This document shows positions 22,536 through 32,677 of a stretch of 64,000 bases of DNA, one piece after another. The notes below the pieces were generated by a model, which searched no databases, had not been told where the DNA came from, and was given only the letters and a program-made list of their open reading frames with translations. Position 1 is the stretch's first letter, and each line of letters begins with the position of its first letter. The stretch spans positions 12,548,892-12,612,891 of the forward strand of contig OX421964.1 of the NCBI GenBank assembly GCA_949128115.1, given 5' to 3'. A program made the translations under genes and the position numbers. Origin of the DNA: Anaspis maculata. Lineage: Eukaryota; Arthropoda; Insecta; Coleoptera; Scraptiidae.

Positions 22536-22645
22536 TTGTATGCGACATTGAAATAACGGATGCAGTGTGATTTCAACTGAGACTGCATCCGTTATCCGTT
22601 ATTGCAATGCCGCATACAATGGCCAACTTCAAGGTCAATATAAAT
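22505..22645. repeat. Local inverted duplication upstream of the RING gene
   Basis: CATTGTATGCGACATTG followed by AACGGATGCAGT on the left recurs inverted as ACTGCATCCGTTAT followed by GCAATGCCGCATACAATGG on the right, around a spacer of about 18 bp. The left arm overlaps the conserved upstream region, so part of the promoter-proximal sequence has been duplicated in inverse orientation. Confidence 0.7.
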
Positions 22646-22849
22646 GCACCTGGATGGTCCATTGATGAAAGGCAATATCGATTCACCCTGTATGTATGTC
22701 TGTGACCAATATGTAACATGACATGAACTATAAACGACGCCCAAGATGTGAAGCACTCACTTTGATTCAGTGATGAAGAGTGATTCATAAATCGCAGACA
22801 CATACGATATATCATTGAGTCTTCCAAGAAGCCAAAAACAAGTCATAAA

Positions 22850-23055
22850 AAGTACTAGTTGATAAATTATAATAATCAATGTTTCTCTCCTTATCCGTTT
22901 CTTTGTCATGTAGGAGTTTCCGTTCATTTATTCTTCGATAATTTACATAGAAAAGTGCGATTTCGGACAACACAACATCCAGACTTTTCACCAGGAATCG
23001 AACCCGAAACTTTCGCACTGCAGGCAGTCACAAAACCACCTGGATCCGGGTGAAC
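22850..23055 (-). repeat. tRNA-derived SINE-like sequence
   Basis: Minus-strand reading gives a B box GGGTTCGATTCC inside TTTCGGGTTCGATTCCTGG, preceded about 35 bases earlier by a weak A-box-like segment GTGGTTTTGTGACTGCC. A tRNA-unrelated body follows, continuing to an AT-rich region near 22860. The A box is poor, which suits an old SINE copy. No target duplication was found. Confidence 0.5.
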
Positions 23056-24156
23056 ACGTGGTTTTCAGAAATAACGCGCTATGCGTCGAATCCACGGGTC
23101 AGGTGATTGCCAAGGTCACAGTTACAAAATGTAAACGAAGGAAATAACGATGAAATATTGAAAAAATGCAACAACAAGGCAAGACCACAACAACCACGTA
23201 TTCTCAAACTGAATGGGAAAGCCATTGACCATCAAAGTAGATATGGAACAAACCGTCAGGACATTAGACCTTTCCTGCATGAATTTCAGACTGTAAACAG
23301 TGGCTAATAAGAAAATTTAAGATAGTTGTGTATTATTGGTTGCCTACCCTAAATGACAAATTATCACTTTCTGTTGGATTTGAGGACGGAGGACGGAATT
23401 GAATACATCCTTCTGGTTTTAAGGCTATCTTAGCGCAAGCGTCAACAGGGTGGTGCAAATTCTGAAAGCCGACAGACGACAGTTGACAGCGAAACAACAA
23501 AGAAATTTCAGCTGTGTTTGAACACATGTTTTTAAGGTTATATGCCATTTCAGAACGCAATTTGCTTAAAAAAGCAGCTTGCTCAATATTCCTGCACTGC
23601 AGAAGGACCTTGCATGGTAATTTCATGCTCTAATCGTACTAACAAGCCCAACTGAAAAACAAATTGTCAACACATCTGCTGTTCCAAATGTTCGTATCAA
23701 TATTTATGTAGGAGTCAAAACAGTAATCAAAGTTGAAGCTCGTAATAGAAAATATTGGCAATATTTTCTACTTTCAAAGAGCGGTACGTATTGGCATTTT
23801 GCTGGGTAATTGGCAGTTACCGCTAGAGACAACCAGATATACCCAGAGTAGTGCAATCCTTCCATTTACATCTCAGAGTGTTGTGAGTATTCGTATCATA
23901 TCGCAGAGAAAGTCATTTGCAAAATCATCGCTTATGTTATGTTTTTACGTTTTGACGTGGATACGTCTATGTTTTCGATCCATAAGGGGAGTCATTTCAT
24001 GAACAGGAGTATATGCACGAGCGCCATCTGTTGGTACAGTTGTGAACGAAGCCGGTAAGTATGAAATCTACTGAAATAGAGTGGTGTCAAATTGGTTGTA
24101 TACCTACATACCATCCTGTCTGTTTCTGTCTAATGTCTATGTAACGAAAAGTAATA
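23056..24156. other. Non-coding, no recognised gene
   Basis: No domain-bearing ORF and no clear repeat. The short ORFs at 23333-23626 (minus) and 23733-24002 (plus) are of low quality. Confidence 0.35.
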
Positions 24157-24636
24157 CAGTGGTGTCGCGATAATCCGGATCAATTAAAACCAGGACAATT
24201 CGAACTATCAAATAATCCGGATTACCGAATCGTATTGTTTTTGAAGGTTTTTGAAGGATTGTTGAAGTTCCTACACCTTACTTGAAAGCTAACGCTTTTC
24301 CAGTGATTTCTTTCTTCAACTCATCAATAATGGTTGACTTTTCTTTGAGACTTGAAGTTTGATGAGTTCGTTTTTGAGGAGCCATCATGTACACGTCTTG
24401 CTCAGTGCAACTGAAATTACGCTGCCAATAACCCCCAGCAAAAGAAATCGGTTACAAGATTCCAAGAAAGCCAATAAAATACGACTGAAGCAAGTGCGAC
24501 GCGCAGTTTTTTTGTGATTCTCTGAATCCGGACTACCAAATCAAGGGAAATCCGGATTACAACGTACATAATGGGAAGCTGAACCCAATCCGGACTATGG
24601 AAACATCCGGATTAACGCAGGTACGGACTATCGCTG
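24157..24636. mobile_element. Tigger/pogo-like non-autonomous element
   Basis: 480 bp flanked by TA on both sides. The left end is CAGTGGTGTCGCGATAATCC; the right end read inward is CAGCGATAGTCCGTACCTGC. Both are followed by TTAATCCGGAT- or ATCCGGAT-type repeats, and ATCCGGATT recurs several times subterminally. These ends are characteristic of pogo/Tigger elements of the Tc1/mariner superfamily. A short transposase N-terminus is retained on the minus strand. Confidence 0.75.
24278..24388 (-). pseudogene. Tigger-like transposase N-terminal remnant, 36 codons
   Basis: A minus-strand frame from the ATG at 24388 starts MMAPQKRTHQTSSLKEKSTI and continues IDELKKEITGKALAFK before TAA. It resembles the start of the CENP-B-type helix-turn-helix in pogo/Tigger transposases (basic N-terminus, SLKEK, then a helix with IIxEL). 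The rest of the HTH, the second DNA-binding domain and the DDE catalytic core are absent. It is a remnant in an internally deleted element. Confidence 0.6.
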
Positions 24637-24638
24637 TA

Positions 24639-24800
24639 TAGACAATACAAATAGAAAAGACCATATGTCGTCTCGAGTTTTTACGGTTGCGTAGGAATCA
24701 GGCGAGTCCATCATTCAAAAAAAGGTTGGCTGATTTTTGATGCCCCAATATCGACGACGGTGGTAATCAACATATGGTCTTCTCTATTTGTATTGTCTAT
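24639..24800. mobile_element. Small MITE with GACAATACAAATAGA ends
   Basis: GACAATACAAATAGAAAAGA followed by CCATATGT at the left recurs inverted as ACATATGGTCTTCTC followed by TATTTGTATTGTC at the right. Arms are about 28 bp around an unrelated core of about 100 bp. It directly abuts the Tigger-like element. Confidence 0.65.
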
Positions 24801-24851
24801 ACATATACCTATGACAATAGTCAATAGGTATCAATATAAGTGAATAGATAT

Positions 24852-25433
24852 ACAGGGTGTTTCAGGGATGATAGCAAAAAACTCAACTGTGGGTAGATCC
24901 CGTCAAAATATGACGAACACCTTCATACCATTTTGCAAAGTTCAGCCTAATGACGAAGATACAGCCCTCTAAAGTTCACTTTTTTCGGATTTCAAAAACT
25001 TGTAACTCGGGAACGTTTGAACAAATTCAGCTTTTATTCTGCATAAGCTGGTTCGTCATAATTATCTATCAACCTGCCAAATTTGGAAAGAATCCAACCA
25101 GTGATGTAGGAGTTAAGAGGGTCAATAATTTAGAAGCATCTGAAGGAAAGTAGACTTGAGGTGACCCCTCATTACTCCTACACCACTGGTTGGATTCTTC
25201 CCAAATTTGGCAGGTTGATAGATAATTATGACAAACCAGCTTATGCTGAATTAAAGCTAAATTTGTTGAAACGTTCTCGAGTTACAAACTTTTAAAATCT
25301 GAAGAAAGTGAACTTTGCAGAGCTGTATCTTCGTCATTAGGCCAAACTTTGCAAAATGATATATAGTTTTCGTCATATTTTGACAAAATCTACCCACAGT
25401 TGAATTTTTTGCTATCATCCCTGAAACACCCTG
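24852..25433. mobile_element. CAGGGTG foldback element, 582 bp
   Basis: From CAGGGTGTTTCAGGGATGAT to ATCATCCCTGAAACACCCTG with TA at both ends. The two halves are inverted copies: AAGTTCACTTTTTTC pairs with GAAAGTGAACTTTGC, and the AATTTGGCAGGTTGATAGAT segment occurs at the centre. No protein is encoded; the ORFs at 24950-25153 and 25257-25466 are mirror images of each other. Confidence 0.8.
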
Positions 25434-25437
25434 TATA

Positions 25438-26351
25438 CAGGGTGTCCGTTTTTCGAGGCTAAGCATGGGTATCTCGCTTATCTTTAGAGATACAGAGTCG
25501 GTTAAATTAGAAAAAAGTTGCGAATTTTCATGACGATCAATGATCCAAAAAGATATTTGACTTGTCAGTTTTAGTTTTTGAGATATCGAGAAAAAACAGA
25601 AATTTGTAATGTTTGTTTTTATTTTTTATTTGAAAATCGGTTGAAGGTAGCATTTTCTAATCAAGACATTGTGAAGGCACTTTTTCAAGGGGAATTCAAT
25701 GTTGCCAAAGTCTTCATTCTAGCTTTCAAAACAACCGAGATATGACACTCAACTTTTTTTTCTCTTATGGGCGCCATATTGGATTTTGACATTTTTGAAT
25801 ACAATTTTATTTTCTGGTTACAACGATGTGTCACATGCCACTGTTGAATTCATGCTTTGGAGCAAAAAAATTGTTTAAATTTTTCAAAGAGTGCTTTGGA
25901 AACAAAATCAGCATCGACAATTAAAAAAAACGTAAATGTCAAACATTTATTCAACAATGACATGTGGCACATCGTTCTAACCAGATAAGAATACCGTATT
26001 CAAAAATATCAAAACCCAATATGGCGCCCATTAGAGAAAAAAGTTGAATGTCGTATCTCGGTTGCTGTGAAAGCTAAAATAAAGATTTTGGCAGATTTGG
26101 ATTCCCCTTGAGTGCCCTGACAATGTCTAGATTAGAAAAGGCCACCTTCAACCGTTTTCTCAAAAACGGTTCAACAAAAATCAAAATCCTGTTTTTTCTC
26201 GATTTCTCAAAAACGAAAATCGATACGTCAAATTCTTTTTTTGGATCATTGATCGTCATGAAAATGCGCAACTTTTTTCTTATTTAACCGACTTTGTATC
26301 TCTTGAGATAAGCGAGATACCCATGCTTAGCCTCGAAAAACGGACACCCTG
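25438..26351. mobile_element. CAGGGTG foldback element, 914 bp
   Basis: Starts CAGGGTGTCCGTTTTTCGAG and ends with the complement, CTCGAAAAACGGACACCCTG. Arms of over 400 bp are inverted copies (AAGCATGGGTATCTCGCTTA and its complement; TCATGACGATCAATGATCC and its complement). The left side has TA, the right side TG. Only TATA separates it from the preceding element. No coding capacity. Confidence 0.82.
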
Positions 26352-26464
26352 TGGATATAAATTAAAAAAAGTCAAAATAAATGAAAACTAAGAAGGTTCC
26401 CAGTTTTACCTAAAGAACGTGCTTTTGAAGAGACAAGAGCTGAGAGTTTCACCCCCTAGAAATG

Positions 26465-27157
26465 TCTAGAACAGTCCAGAACATTCGAGCGTATTCGAGA
26501 TCATTCCGCAACATTTTTGAATGTTCCGATATGTTCTGGAATATTCGGGAATAGTCCAAACATTAGTCCAGAACGTTGGGGAGTGATCGAGATTATTCGA
26601 GAAAATTCTAGAATGTTCCGGTATGCTCTAGAATGTTCGGGAATGGTCTGGAACGTTCGGAAACATCCCGTAACGTTCCAGATTATGGTGTAACATTTGA
26701 GATCATTCCACAGCACTCCAGAATGCTCCAGTATGCTCTGGAATGTTTGAGAATAGTCTGGAACATTTGAAAACATCCCGGAACATTCCGGATCATTGTG
26801 GAACATTCGAGAGCGTTCCACACCATTCCAGAATGTTCGATATGTTCTGAAATATTTGAGAACAGTCTGAACGTCCGTTCAGAACATTCGAGAGTATTCG
26901 AGAGTATTCCACAACATTCCAGAATGTTCCGGTATATTCTGAAATGTTCGGGAATAGTCTGGAGCAACATTAGAGATCATCCTACAGCATTTCAGAATGT
27001 TCCGGTATGTTCTGGAATGTTCGAGAATAGTCTGGAACATTCAAAAACATCCCAGAACATCCGAGATAATTCCACAGCATTTCAGAATGTTCGGATATGT
27101 TCTGGAATGTTCGGGAATTTTCGCCCCCTAAAAATTTCTAGGACAGTCCTCGGATCA
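26465..27157. repeat. 10-bp-periodic GAANNTTC array (heat-shock-element-like)
   Basis: A dense array of alternating GAA and TTC triplets about every 5 bp. I count about 18 octamers GAANNTTC (GAATGTTC, GAACATTC, GAACGTTC, GAATATTC), and several extend to GAANNTTCNNGAA, for example GAATGTTCGGGAA. Larger near-repeats of about 100-200 bp (GGTATGTTCTGGAATGTTCG and relatives) show stepwise amplification. The ORFs at 26501-26821, 26683-26970 and 26798-27214 are repeat artefacts. The array resumes at 28757-28800 after a transposon insertion. Confidence 0.75.
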
Positions 27158-27165
27158 CTGGTGGC

Positions 27166-28748
27166 TCCAGCATTTTCGAACAGGGGGTACGGTCCACCGA
27201 CCAGGCGCCCTTAAGGTGTGGGCTACGATCAAAATAAGCCCCATGCTTTTCTCCAGTGGCGTACCCAGATTTATAGACAAATGGGGGGATCGATGAAGTT
27301 TTGTGTATATTATAGTCTGTACTGGGCGACTGCAGGCAGTAAAAACTAGCGCCGCAGGCGGAAATTTTCGGGTATAATAATAATAATATTGACAATAATA
27401 AGCAGAAAAAAGGGAAGCCTCCCTAATTCATTTTGTTTTCTTTCCTTCGAGGTTCAGTCAAAACTCAAAAGTGCAAAACTATTCGAAAAACATAACCTAA
27501 ATTCTGTCCAGTAGGTATCAAGCAATCAATCAAATGATAATATATAGAGCCTTGGCCACCTTGGAGCCTTGGCTAGCTCTTTAAAAATTTCGCCAGGGAA
27601 TAGGTGTGGACGTCAGGGGACACATCATACATTTTTTTTTTGTATTGCGCATGAAGTCCTTGGGGGATAAATGTATCAGATTTTTTCCTGTTGGTCGAAG
27701 TCTTAGAGGGAAAATTATCCCCTTCATCCCTCCCCCGTTAGTACTATACGTGAGTAACTTCACTAGAACTTCCTTTATGTAGTTGATTCAGAAGCAGTTT
27801 TCAAAGAAAAACGATCATGACAACAGAATGGTTTTAATAGTATAAATTGAACTCTTCTCTACGTATCTATTCTACAAAACTAAACTTTACGATGCAATCT
27901 TCGATTTTCATGCATTTACACCTATCTGCCTTTACTGTCATTACTAACAGGGTATTTAGTCATTCTCCAGTCATCGTAGACCAACTTCTGGTTTTGGCGG
28001 AGCCTGGGAGCCTCTCAGCAGTAATGATCTATTACTTATTTACTGTTGGGAGTACATATATTTACTATTTTACTCATCTCATAACCATGTACCTGCGCAG
28101 CTTAAAGTATCATGGTGTTCAAAAATTGAAATTAGAAAGTTTTTTTTGCCATGACTTCCAGATCGGCGAATCAATTTTTCTGAAACTTGGCTCAGGAATA
28201 CGTATTTACCCACTCATTGTTTGGTTGGATGCATTATTCTGGAATTTATCTTCTGAAGCTACCATTTCTTCTTTTTCCCGCGGAGTAGGTAATGAGCTAC
28301 TTCCCGCCCTCTTACATAGTATGTTATGAATCAATTGCCATATTGGTTGTGAGTAATAGTACATACCGAGACGGAAAGAGGTTCATTACAGACAAGAGCC
28401 AATGCAGCTGCACAGCGCGCCGCGAGCCGATAGTTCGTAATGGTTTATTTTCCAACTTTTTTAAAAGCCAGTAATGATCAATTGTTAGGGTGGTTGTGAG
28501 AAGAACTTCTTTCCACCTTCACATAATGTTATGAGAATAGTTCCAAGATTCTATCGCGCGACGCCCAAAGCGAATTTCCATGCATAGAAACCAATTTCAT
28601 TGACAAGCTTTTATCGCGTTAATTATTTTTTACAAAGAGTATTCATCGGTACTACTCGTGGATTTTTTTTCAAAATTGACTTCTGGCGCCCCTGATTTGC
28701 AACAGGGGGTACGGCCGTACCGTCGTACCCCCCGTGGAGCCGCCAGTG
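27166..28748. mobile_element. Non-autonomous hAT element, copy 1
   Basis: Ends CACTGGTGGCTCCAG and TGGAGCCGCCAGTG are inverted repeats. Perfect 8-bp target duplications CCTCGGAT lie at 27158-27165 and 28749-28756, diagnostic of the hAT superfamily. The interior matches copy 2 (57647-58808) over most of its length, including TTCAAAGAA…ATCATGACAAC and the GTACCGTCGTACCCCCCGTG right end. No transposase is encoded; the ORF at 27847-28329 has no recognisable domain. A further insertion (about 27254-27750), absent from copy 2, starts CAGTGGCGTACCCAG. Confidence 0.88.
27254..27750. mobile_element. Insertion nested in hAT copy 1
   Basis: Comparison with copy 2 shows extra sequence here: copy 2 runs directly from GCTTCTCTGTATGA into ACTTCACTCGAAC. 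The left end CAGTGGCGTACCCAG is typical of hAT ends. The right end (CCCCGTTAGTACTATACGTG) is only loosely complementary, so the boundary is approximate. Confidence 0.5.
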
Positions 28749-28756
28749 CCTCGGAT

Positions 28757-28800
28757 ATAGTGCTCGGGCTCCGGGATGCTCTGGAATGTTCGGGAATAGT
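28757..28800. repeat. Detached right part of the GAANNTTC array
   Basis: Immediately after the 8-bp duplication the array resumes (GGATGCTCTGGAATGTTCGG, then GAATAGT). It was split from the main block by the hAT insertion. Confidence 0.7.
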
Positions 28801-29636
28801 ATAATCTGCTTCGGGGCTTTTAGCCCCTGTCGAGTGAGGTTAGACGTTGTCTTTTTTTGACATTAACCGTTGACGCATGTTTGTGGTGCTCGCTGGCTGT
28901 GGCTAAGCTCCATTTTCAGTGTGTCTCCCTCTTACTTTAGGTGGCAAATAGAACGCGCCTTTCAAGGCACAATAATTATATAAAATTTTCTTATGTCATA
29001 TTTAATAATTTTTTGATGCGATATTTATATATAAAAATTGTGATATTTATCTCCTGTGGGATGTAAAATTTTCTTATGCGATATTTATCCAATTTTCAAT
29101 GCGATATATACGTATTGCTTATTGTGATATTTATTTAATTTTTAATGTGATATTTTGAAAAGTTTATGAGATAAATATAATTTTTATGTAATATTTATAA
29201 TGAAAAAATATATGAATAACAAAAGAAAAATATCCCGAAGGCATTCTTCATGACACAAACGGCACCTCATACTATACCTATTTGTTTTCAATCAATGATC
29301 CTAATCCATTGATGACTTCCCGGATCACAATAGACTCATCAACTCAACATACATCAGATGATTCTAAAAATGGTCATTTATCTGGGAATACTCCCCAAGA
29401 ATGGGAGTATTTCGTGACGATGTTTTTGGTGCTCAACTTCACGTCATATACACTTTAAAGAGTGCTAGACAGAATTTTGTTGAATTCTTCAATTTTCCTA
29501 AGCTTGCCGTCTACAAATTATCAATCCAAACTGGATGCTGCGGTTGTTTTTATATCTTTGAAATGAAGCATTGCCTAAAAAAAATCAGAAAAGCGCTCAA
29601 TTTTGGAGGAATTTATTTTTAGATTACTGCAGGTAC
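28801..29636. other. Non-coding, with an AT-rich degenerate repeat
   Basis: Between about 28975 and 29210, ATGYGATATTTAT-like motifs recur every 30-45 bp with decay. No gene is recognised. The short ORF at 29401-29622 has no domain. Confidence 0.45.
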
Positions 29637-29845
29637 GAGGGGCCAACCACTCCGAGAATACCTGTACAAAATGTTCAGAATACTTAGGGAATACTAGGGA
29701 ATATATGGAAATACCGGGAATATTCAAGAATACTCCGGAAATACCTGAGAATACATGGGAATACTCGAGAATATGTGGGAATATCAGGAAATATCTAGGA
29801 ATACCTAGGAAATACTTGTACCAGAAAACCTCATCAGAGATCGGT
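29637..29845 (+). repeat. 10-bp-periodic GGAATAC array, forward copy
   Basis: About 16 diverged units of the type NNGGAATACN (GGGAATACTA, GGGAATATAT, GGAAATACCG) in close to 10-bp register. It is introduced by GAGGGGCCAACCACT, which also flanks the inverse copy at 32080-32280. The ORFs here are repeat artefacts. Confidence 0.7.
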
Positions 29846-30169
29846 AGACGAGTCGTTTCCATTTGTTATGGGAAAAACATCGTCGTTCGAAAGAGAAACG
29901 AGACAGAGAGAGCAACAGAGTTCGAAGGTGAAAGAATCGGTGCTGTGAATTTCTGGGAAAAGGCGTTGATAAAGGGGAAGGTAGACCAAATTGTCATACA
30001 TTTTTTAACAATTGCTTCTCCTGCATGCGTAAAATAGTAGTATTACTTATACGAGAATTTTCATATAATTAACAGCTCATTTTGATCTTGTTGACCTAAT
30101 CTAAACAAGTGAATATCCCCTCACGTGCGTGAGTCGCAATAGCGCATTTTCTTAGTGCAGATCTGTTAT

Positions 30170-31130
30170 TGATAGAAATGAAGTCCAGCTTGAGAATAAG
30201 AATGTTCATACGAGGCAAGAGTCGTGAGTTCACGTTTCATTACAATCGTTCCACTAATAAGAAATTTCAGTGTGGCGGCCAAGATGACGGCGGAATCATG
30301 AAATTCAGTTTGAAAATAACAATGATCATACAATACAAAGGTATGATTCATGTTTCATAAAAATCGTTCCACTGGTAAGGAATTTCAATATGGCGGGGGG
30401 CGGCCAAGATAGCGGCGGAATCATGAAATTCAGTGGAACGATTAGTGAAACGATTTTCATGGAACTTTGAACTTACCGCCATATTGAAATCTCTTATTGG
30501 AACGATCTTCATTAAGCTTGGAACTTCCCTTGTCTCGTATGTTCAATCCTATTTTTGGCGCATTGCCTTGAGAAAATGAGGCTGATATGGCCGGTTTGTC
30601 TGTCTATCCATCTGTCGGTGTACAAATCAAGATGTTGTACTCCTCCTCGAGGAATCAAGCTAGGGCCTTGGAACTTTTTCCGATGGATAGCTGATGATGC
30701 CAAGGGTGGCCAATGGGCATTTTTCTTATCCATACATAGTTATCATTAATATTATCAAAAACCAAAGACCTCCTGTGGACTTCAAAGAAATTGAACTCCT
30801 CCTCGGGCGATAAAGCTAGAGCCCTGGAACTTTTTTCGATGGATAGCTTAGGTTCTCAGGGGTGACCAATAAGCAGATTGGATTTCATGGTGGTGGCGCC
30901 ATCTTGGTCACCGTATTGAAATCTCTTATTAGTGGAACGATTTTCATGAAACTTGGAACTTACGTACCCTTGTCGCGTATGATCATTCTTATTTTCAAGC
31001 CAAGTTCCATAATTCCACCGCCATCTTGGCCGCCACATTGAATTTTTCATTATTGGAACGATTGTCATGAAAATTGGAACTCTTGTTTCGTATGAACATT
31101 CTTATTTTCAAGCTGAATTCATGATTTTTC
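30170..31130. repeat. Complex repeat with direct and inverted ~120-bp units
   Basis: Units with CGTTCCACTAATAAGAAATT, then GGCGGCCAAGATG, GCGGAATCATG and a TTCAGTTTGAAAATAA-type segment recur at about 30250, 30366 and (inverted) 30430-30500, 30915-31000 and 31030-31110. Spacing of the direct units is about 116-120 bp. Between them lies a diverged direct repeat, near 30640 and 30797, of a CTCCTCGNG…AAGCTAG block. No gene. Confidence 0.6.
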
Positions 31131-31331
31131 TGAAACTTGGAGACTCATCTCTCAAAACTTGTTACAACTAGTACCTAACACTCTGTATATAACAGAGTGA
31201 GTAAAATAGTAAGGGAAGGGATCGGAACACTACGTTTCACCCGTTCAAGATTAAAATATGATTCAAACGCCTATCCCTCGGCCTATCCACATCGTTTTTC
31301 ATTCTGCATCACTCAAAAAAATTCAATTATA

Positions 31332-31782
31332 CAGGGTGAGGTGAGTCACATAGTTCAGGTACCTATAAGTATGTCAACTTTTTTTTTCAAATTGGACATC
31401 CTATATCCTATCACATATTCTTATTAGCTTTTAAAGGCTAATACTATACAATACTAATAGGTTCAGGGCGGTATGAAATGTTTGACGTTTTGATGCGGCG
31501 GCGTTACCGTCTTGAAATTTGGAATACCTACATTTAAAAAAATGACATCCCCATCCATATGACATAATAAGGTTTGGCGGTAGGTAATGTACGTAAAATT
31601 GTTTATTTATTATTTAAGAAAGTCATGACTTCGTTTATTAAAATGGCACCTCCTGTACTTTTTGACATAATTGGATCTGTCTGTGGTCTGGCTACATTTT
31701 TCATAAGAGATGTCCTATACCTAAAATGCATATTTTTTGAAATATTGGACATATTTTGGGGAAAATAATTTTTCACACCCTG
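31332..31782. mobile_element. CAGGGTG-ended element, 451 bp
   Basis: Runs from CAGGGTGAGGTGAG to TTTCACACCCTG with TA on both sides. The central part does not form a full palindrome. A member of the same TA-flanked family; no ORF of note. Confidence 0.65.
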
Positions 31783-32069
31783 TACTGTATCTAAAGCCAA
31801 ACTTTATCAAGTCAAGCAGGTGAAGCTGTCCTTTTTCCTCGTGATGGTACCTATACATTTTTTTGAAGTTTTGATGCGGCGTTGCCAAACAGATTTTTCT
31901 TTAGATTTCAACGCATGACTGATATTATTATTATTATTTACAGAAAAAAAGAATCTCACTGCTAAGTTTTATACTTCTAAGGTTATTTAATAACGTTATA
32001 AACCGCGAGGGTGTGTCAATTCAAGGTTTTTAGGCCTTCAACTGCGATATATTTCAATTTGGGTGCATA

Positions 32070-32285
32070 GGAAATACTTTTGTAATACCTGAAAATACTT
32101 GGGAATTTTAGGAAATACTGGGGAATACAAGGAAATACTGAGGAATACATGGAAATACTTGGGAATATCAAGAAATATTGAAGAATACTTGGGAAATAAT
32201 AGGGAATAGGTCGGGAATACATGGTATTCTCGGAATACCCGTACAAATTTTCATGAGTGGTTGGCCCCTCGTGCAGGTATGAGCG
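32070..32285 (-). repeat. 10-bp-periodic GGAATAC array, inverse copy
   Basis: Same repeat as at 29637-29845 in opposite orientation: GGGAATACAAGGAAATACTG-type units on the plus strand end in GGTTGGCCCCTCGTGCAGGT, the inverse of the other copy's leader. Confidence 0.65.
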
Positions 32286-32388
32286 GTTGTTTCTTCTTTA
32301 ATTAGCGTAACATCTTCACGCTTCATTTCTAAGCCAGGTCACTTTTGCAGCATTCTAGAAGGGTTTTTGTACAATAACCATTTTTGAA

Positions 32389-32677
32389 CAATGGTCAAAT
32401 CCAAGATTGAATGAAACACACCAAAAAGGGTGCATTGATGACAAAGAACAAAGACAATATCGACCTATTCTATGGGAAATAACAGTTCTTTGCCGACCCA
32501 ACCGCAGGTAAAGAATTTCCAAAGAGAAACCCTCATTGTCAAAGATATGTTCAGCCATGATAATTCAGTTTACTTTCTACCCTTGCACTGTCAACATCGA
32601 AGTAAATCTGTGCCGCAGAAAATTAGTGCATCAAAACGTGAGTGAAGTCTGAAAGCCAGTACGCAATCAAAACCGAA
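32389..32677 (+). promoter_or_regulatory. Upstream region conserved with the minus RING gene
   Basis: Homologous to 22205-22535 in inverse orientation (blocks CAATGGTCAA, ACACCAAAAAGGG, ACAAAGACAATA, CTTTGCCGACCCAA, TTGCACTGTCAAC). It lacks the 53-bp palindrome and so preserves the ancestral site. It contains the presumed 5' UTR and promoter. No TATA box is claimed. Confidence 0.65.

Noticed and set aside
26501..27214. Overlapping ORFs of 95-138 codons on both strands
   Set aside because: All are translations of the 10-bp-periodic array and consist of repeated peptides in several frames.
27847..28329. 160-codon ORF inside hAT copy 1
   Set aside because: It is not preserved in copy 2 of the same element and has no recognisable domain.
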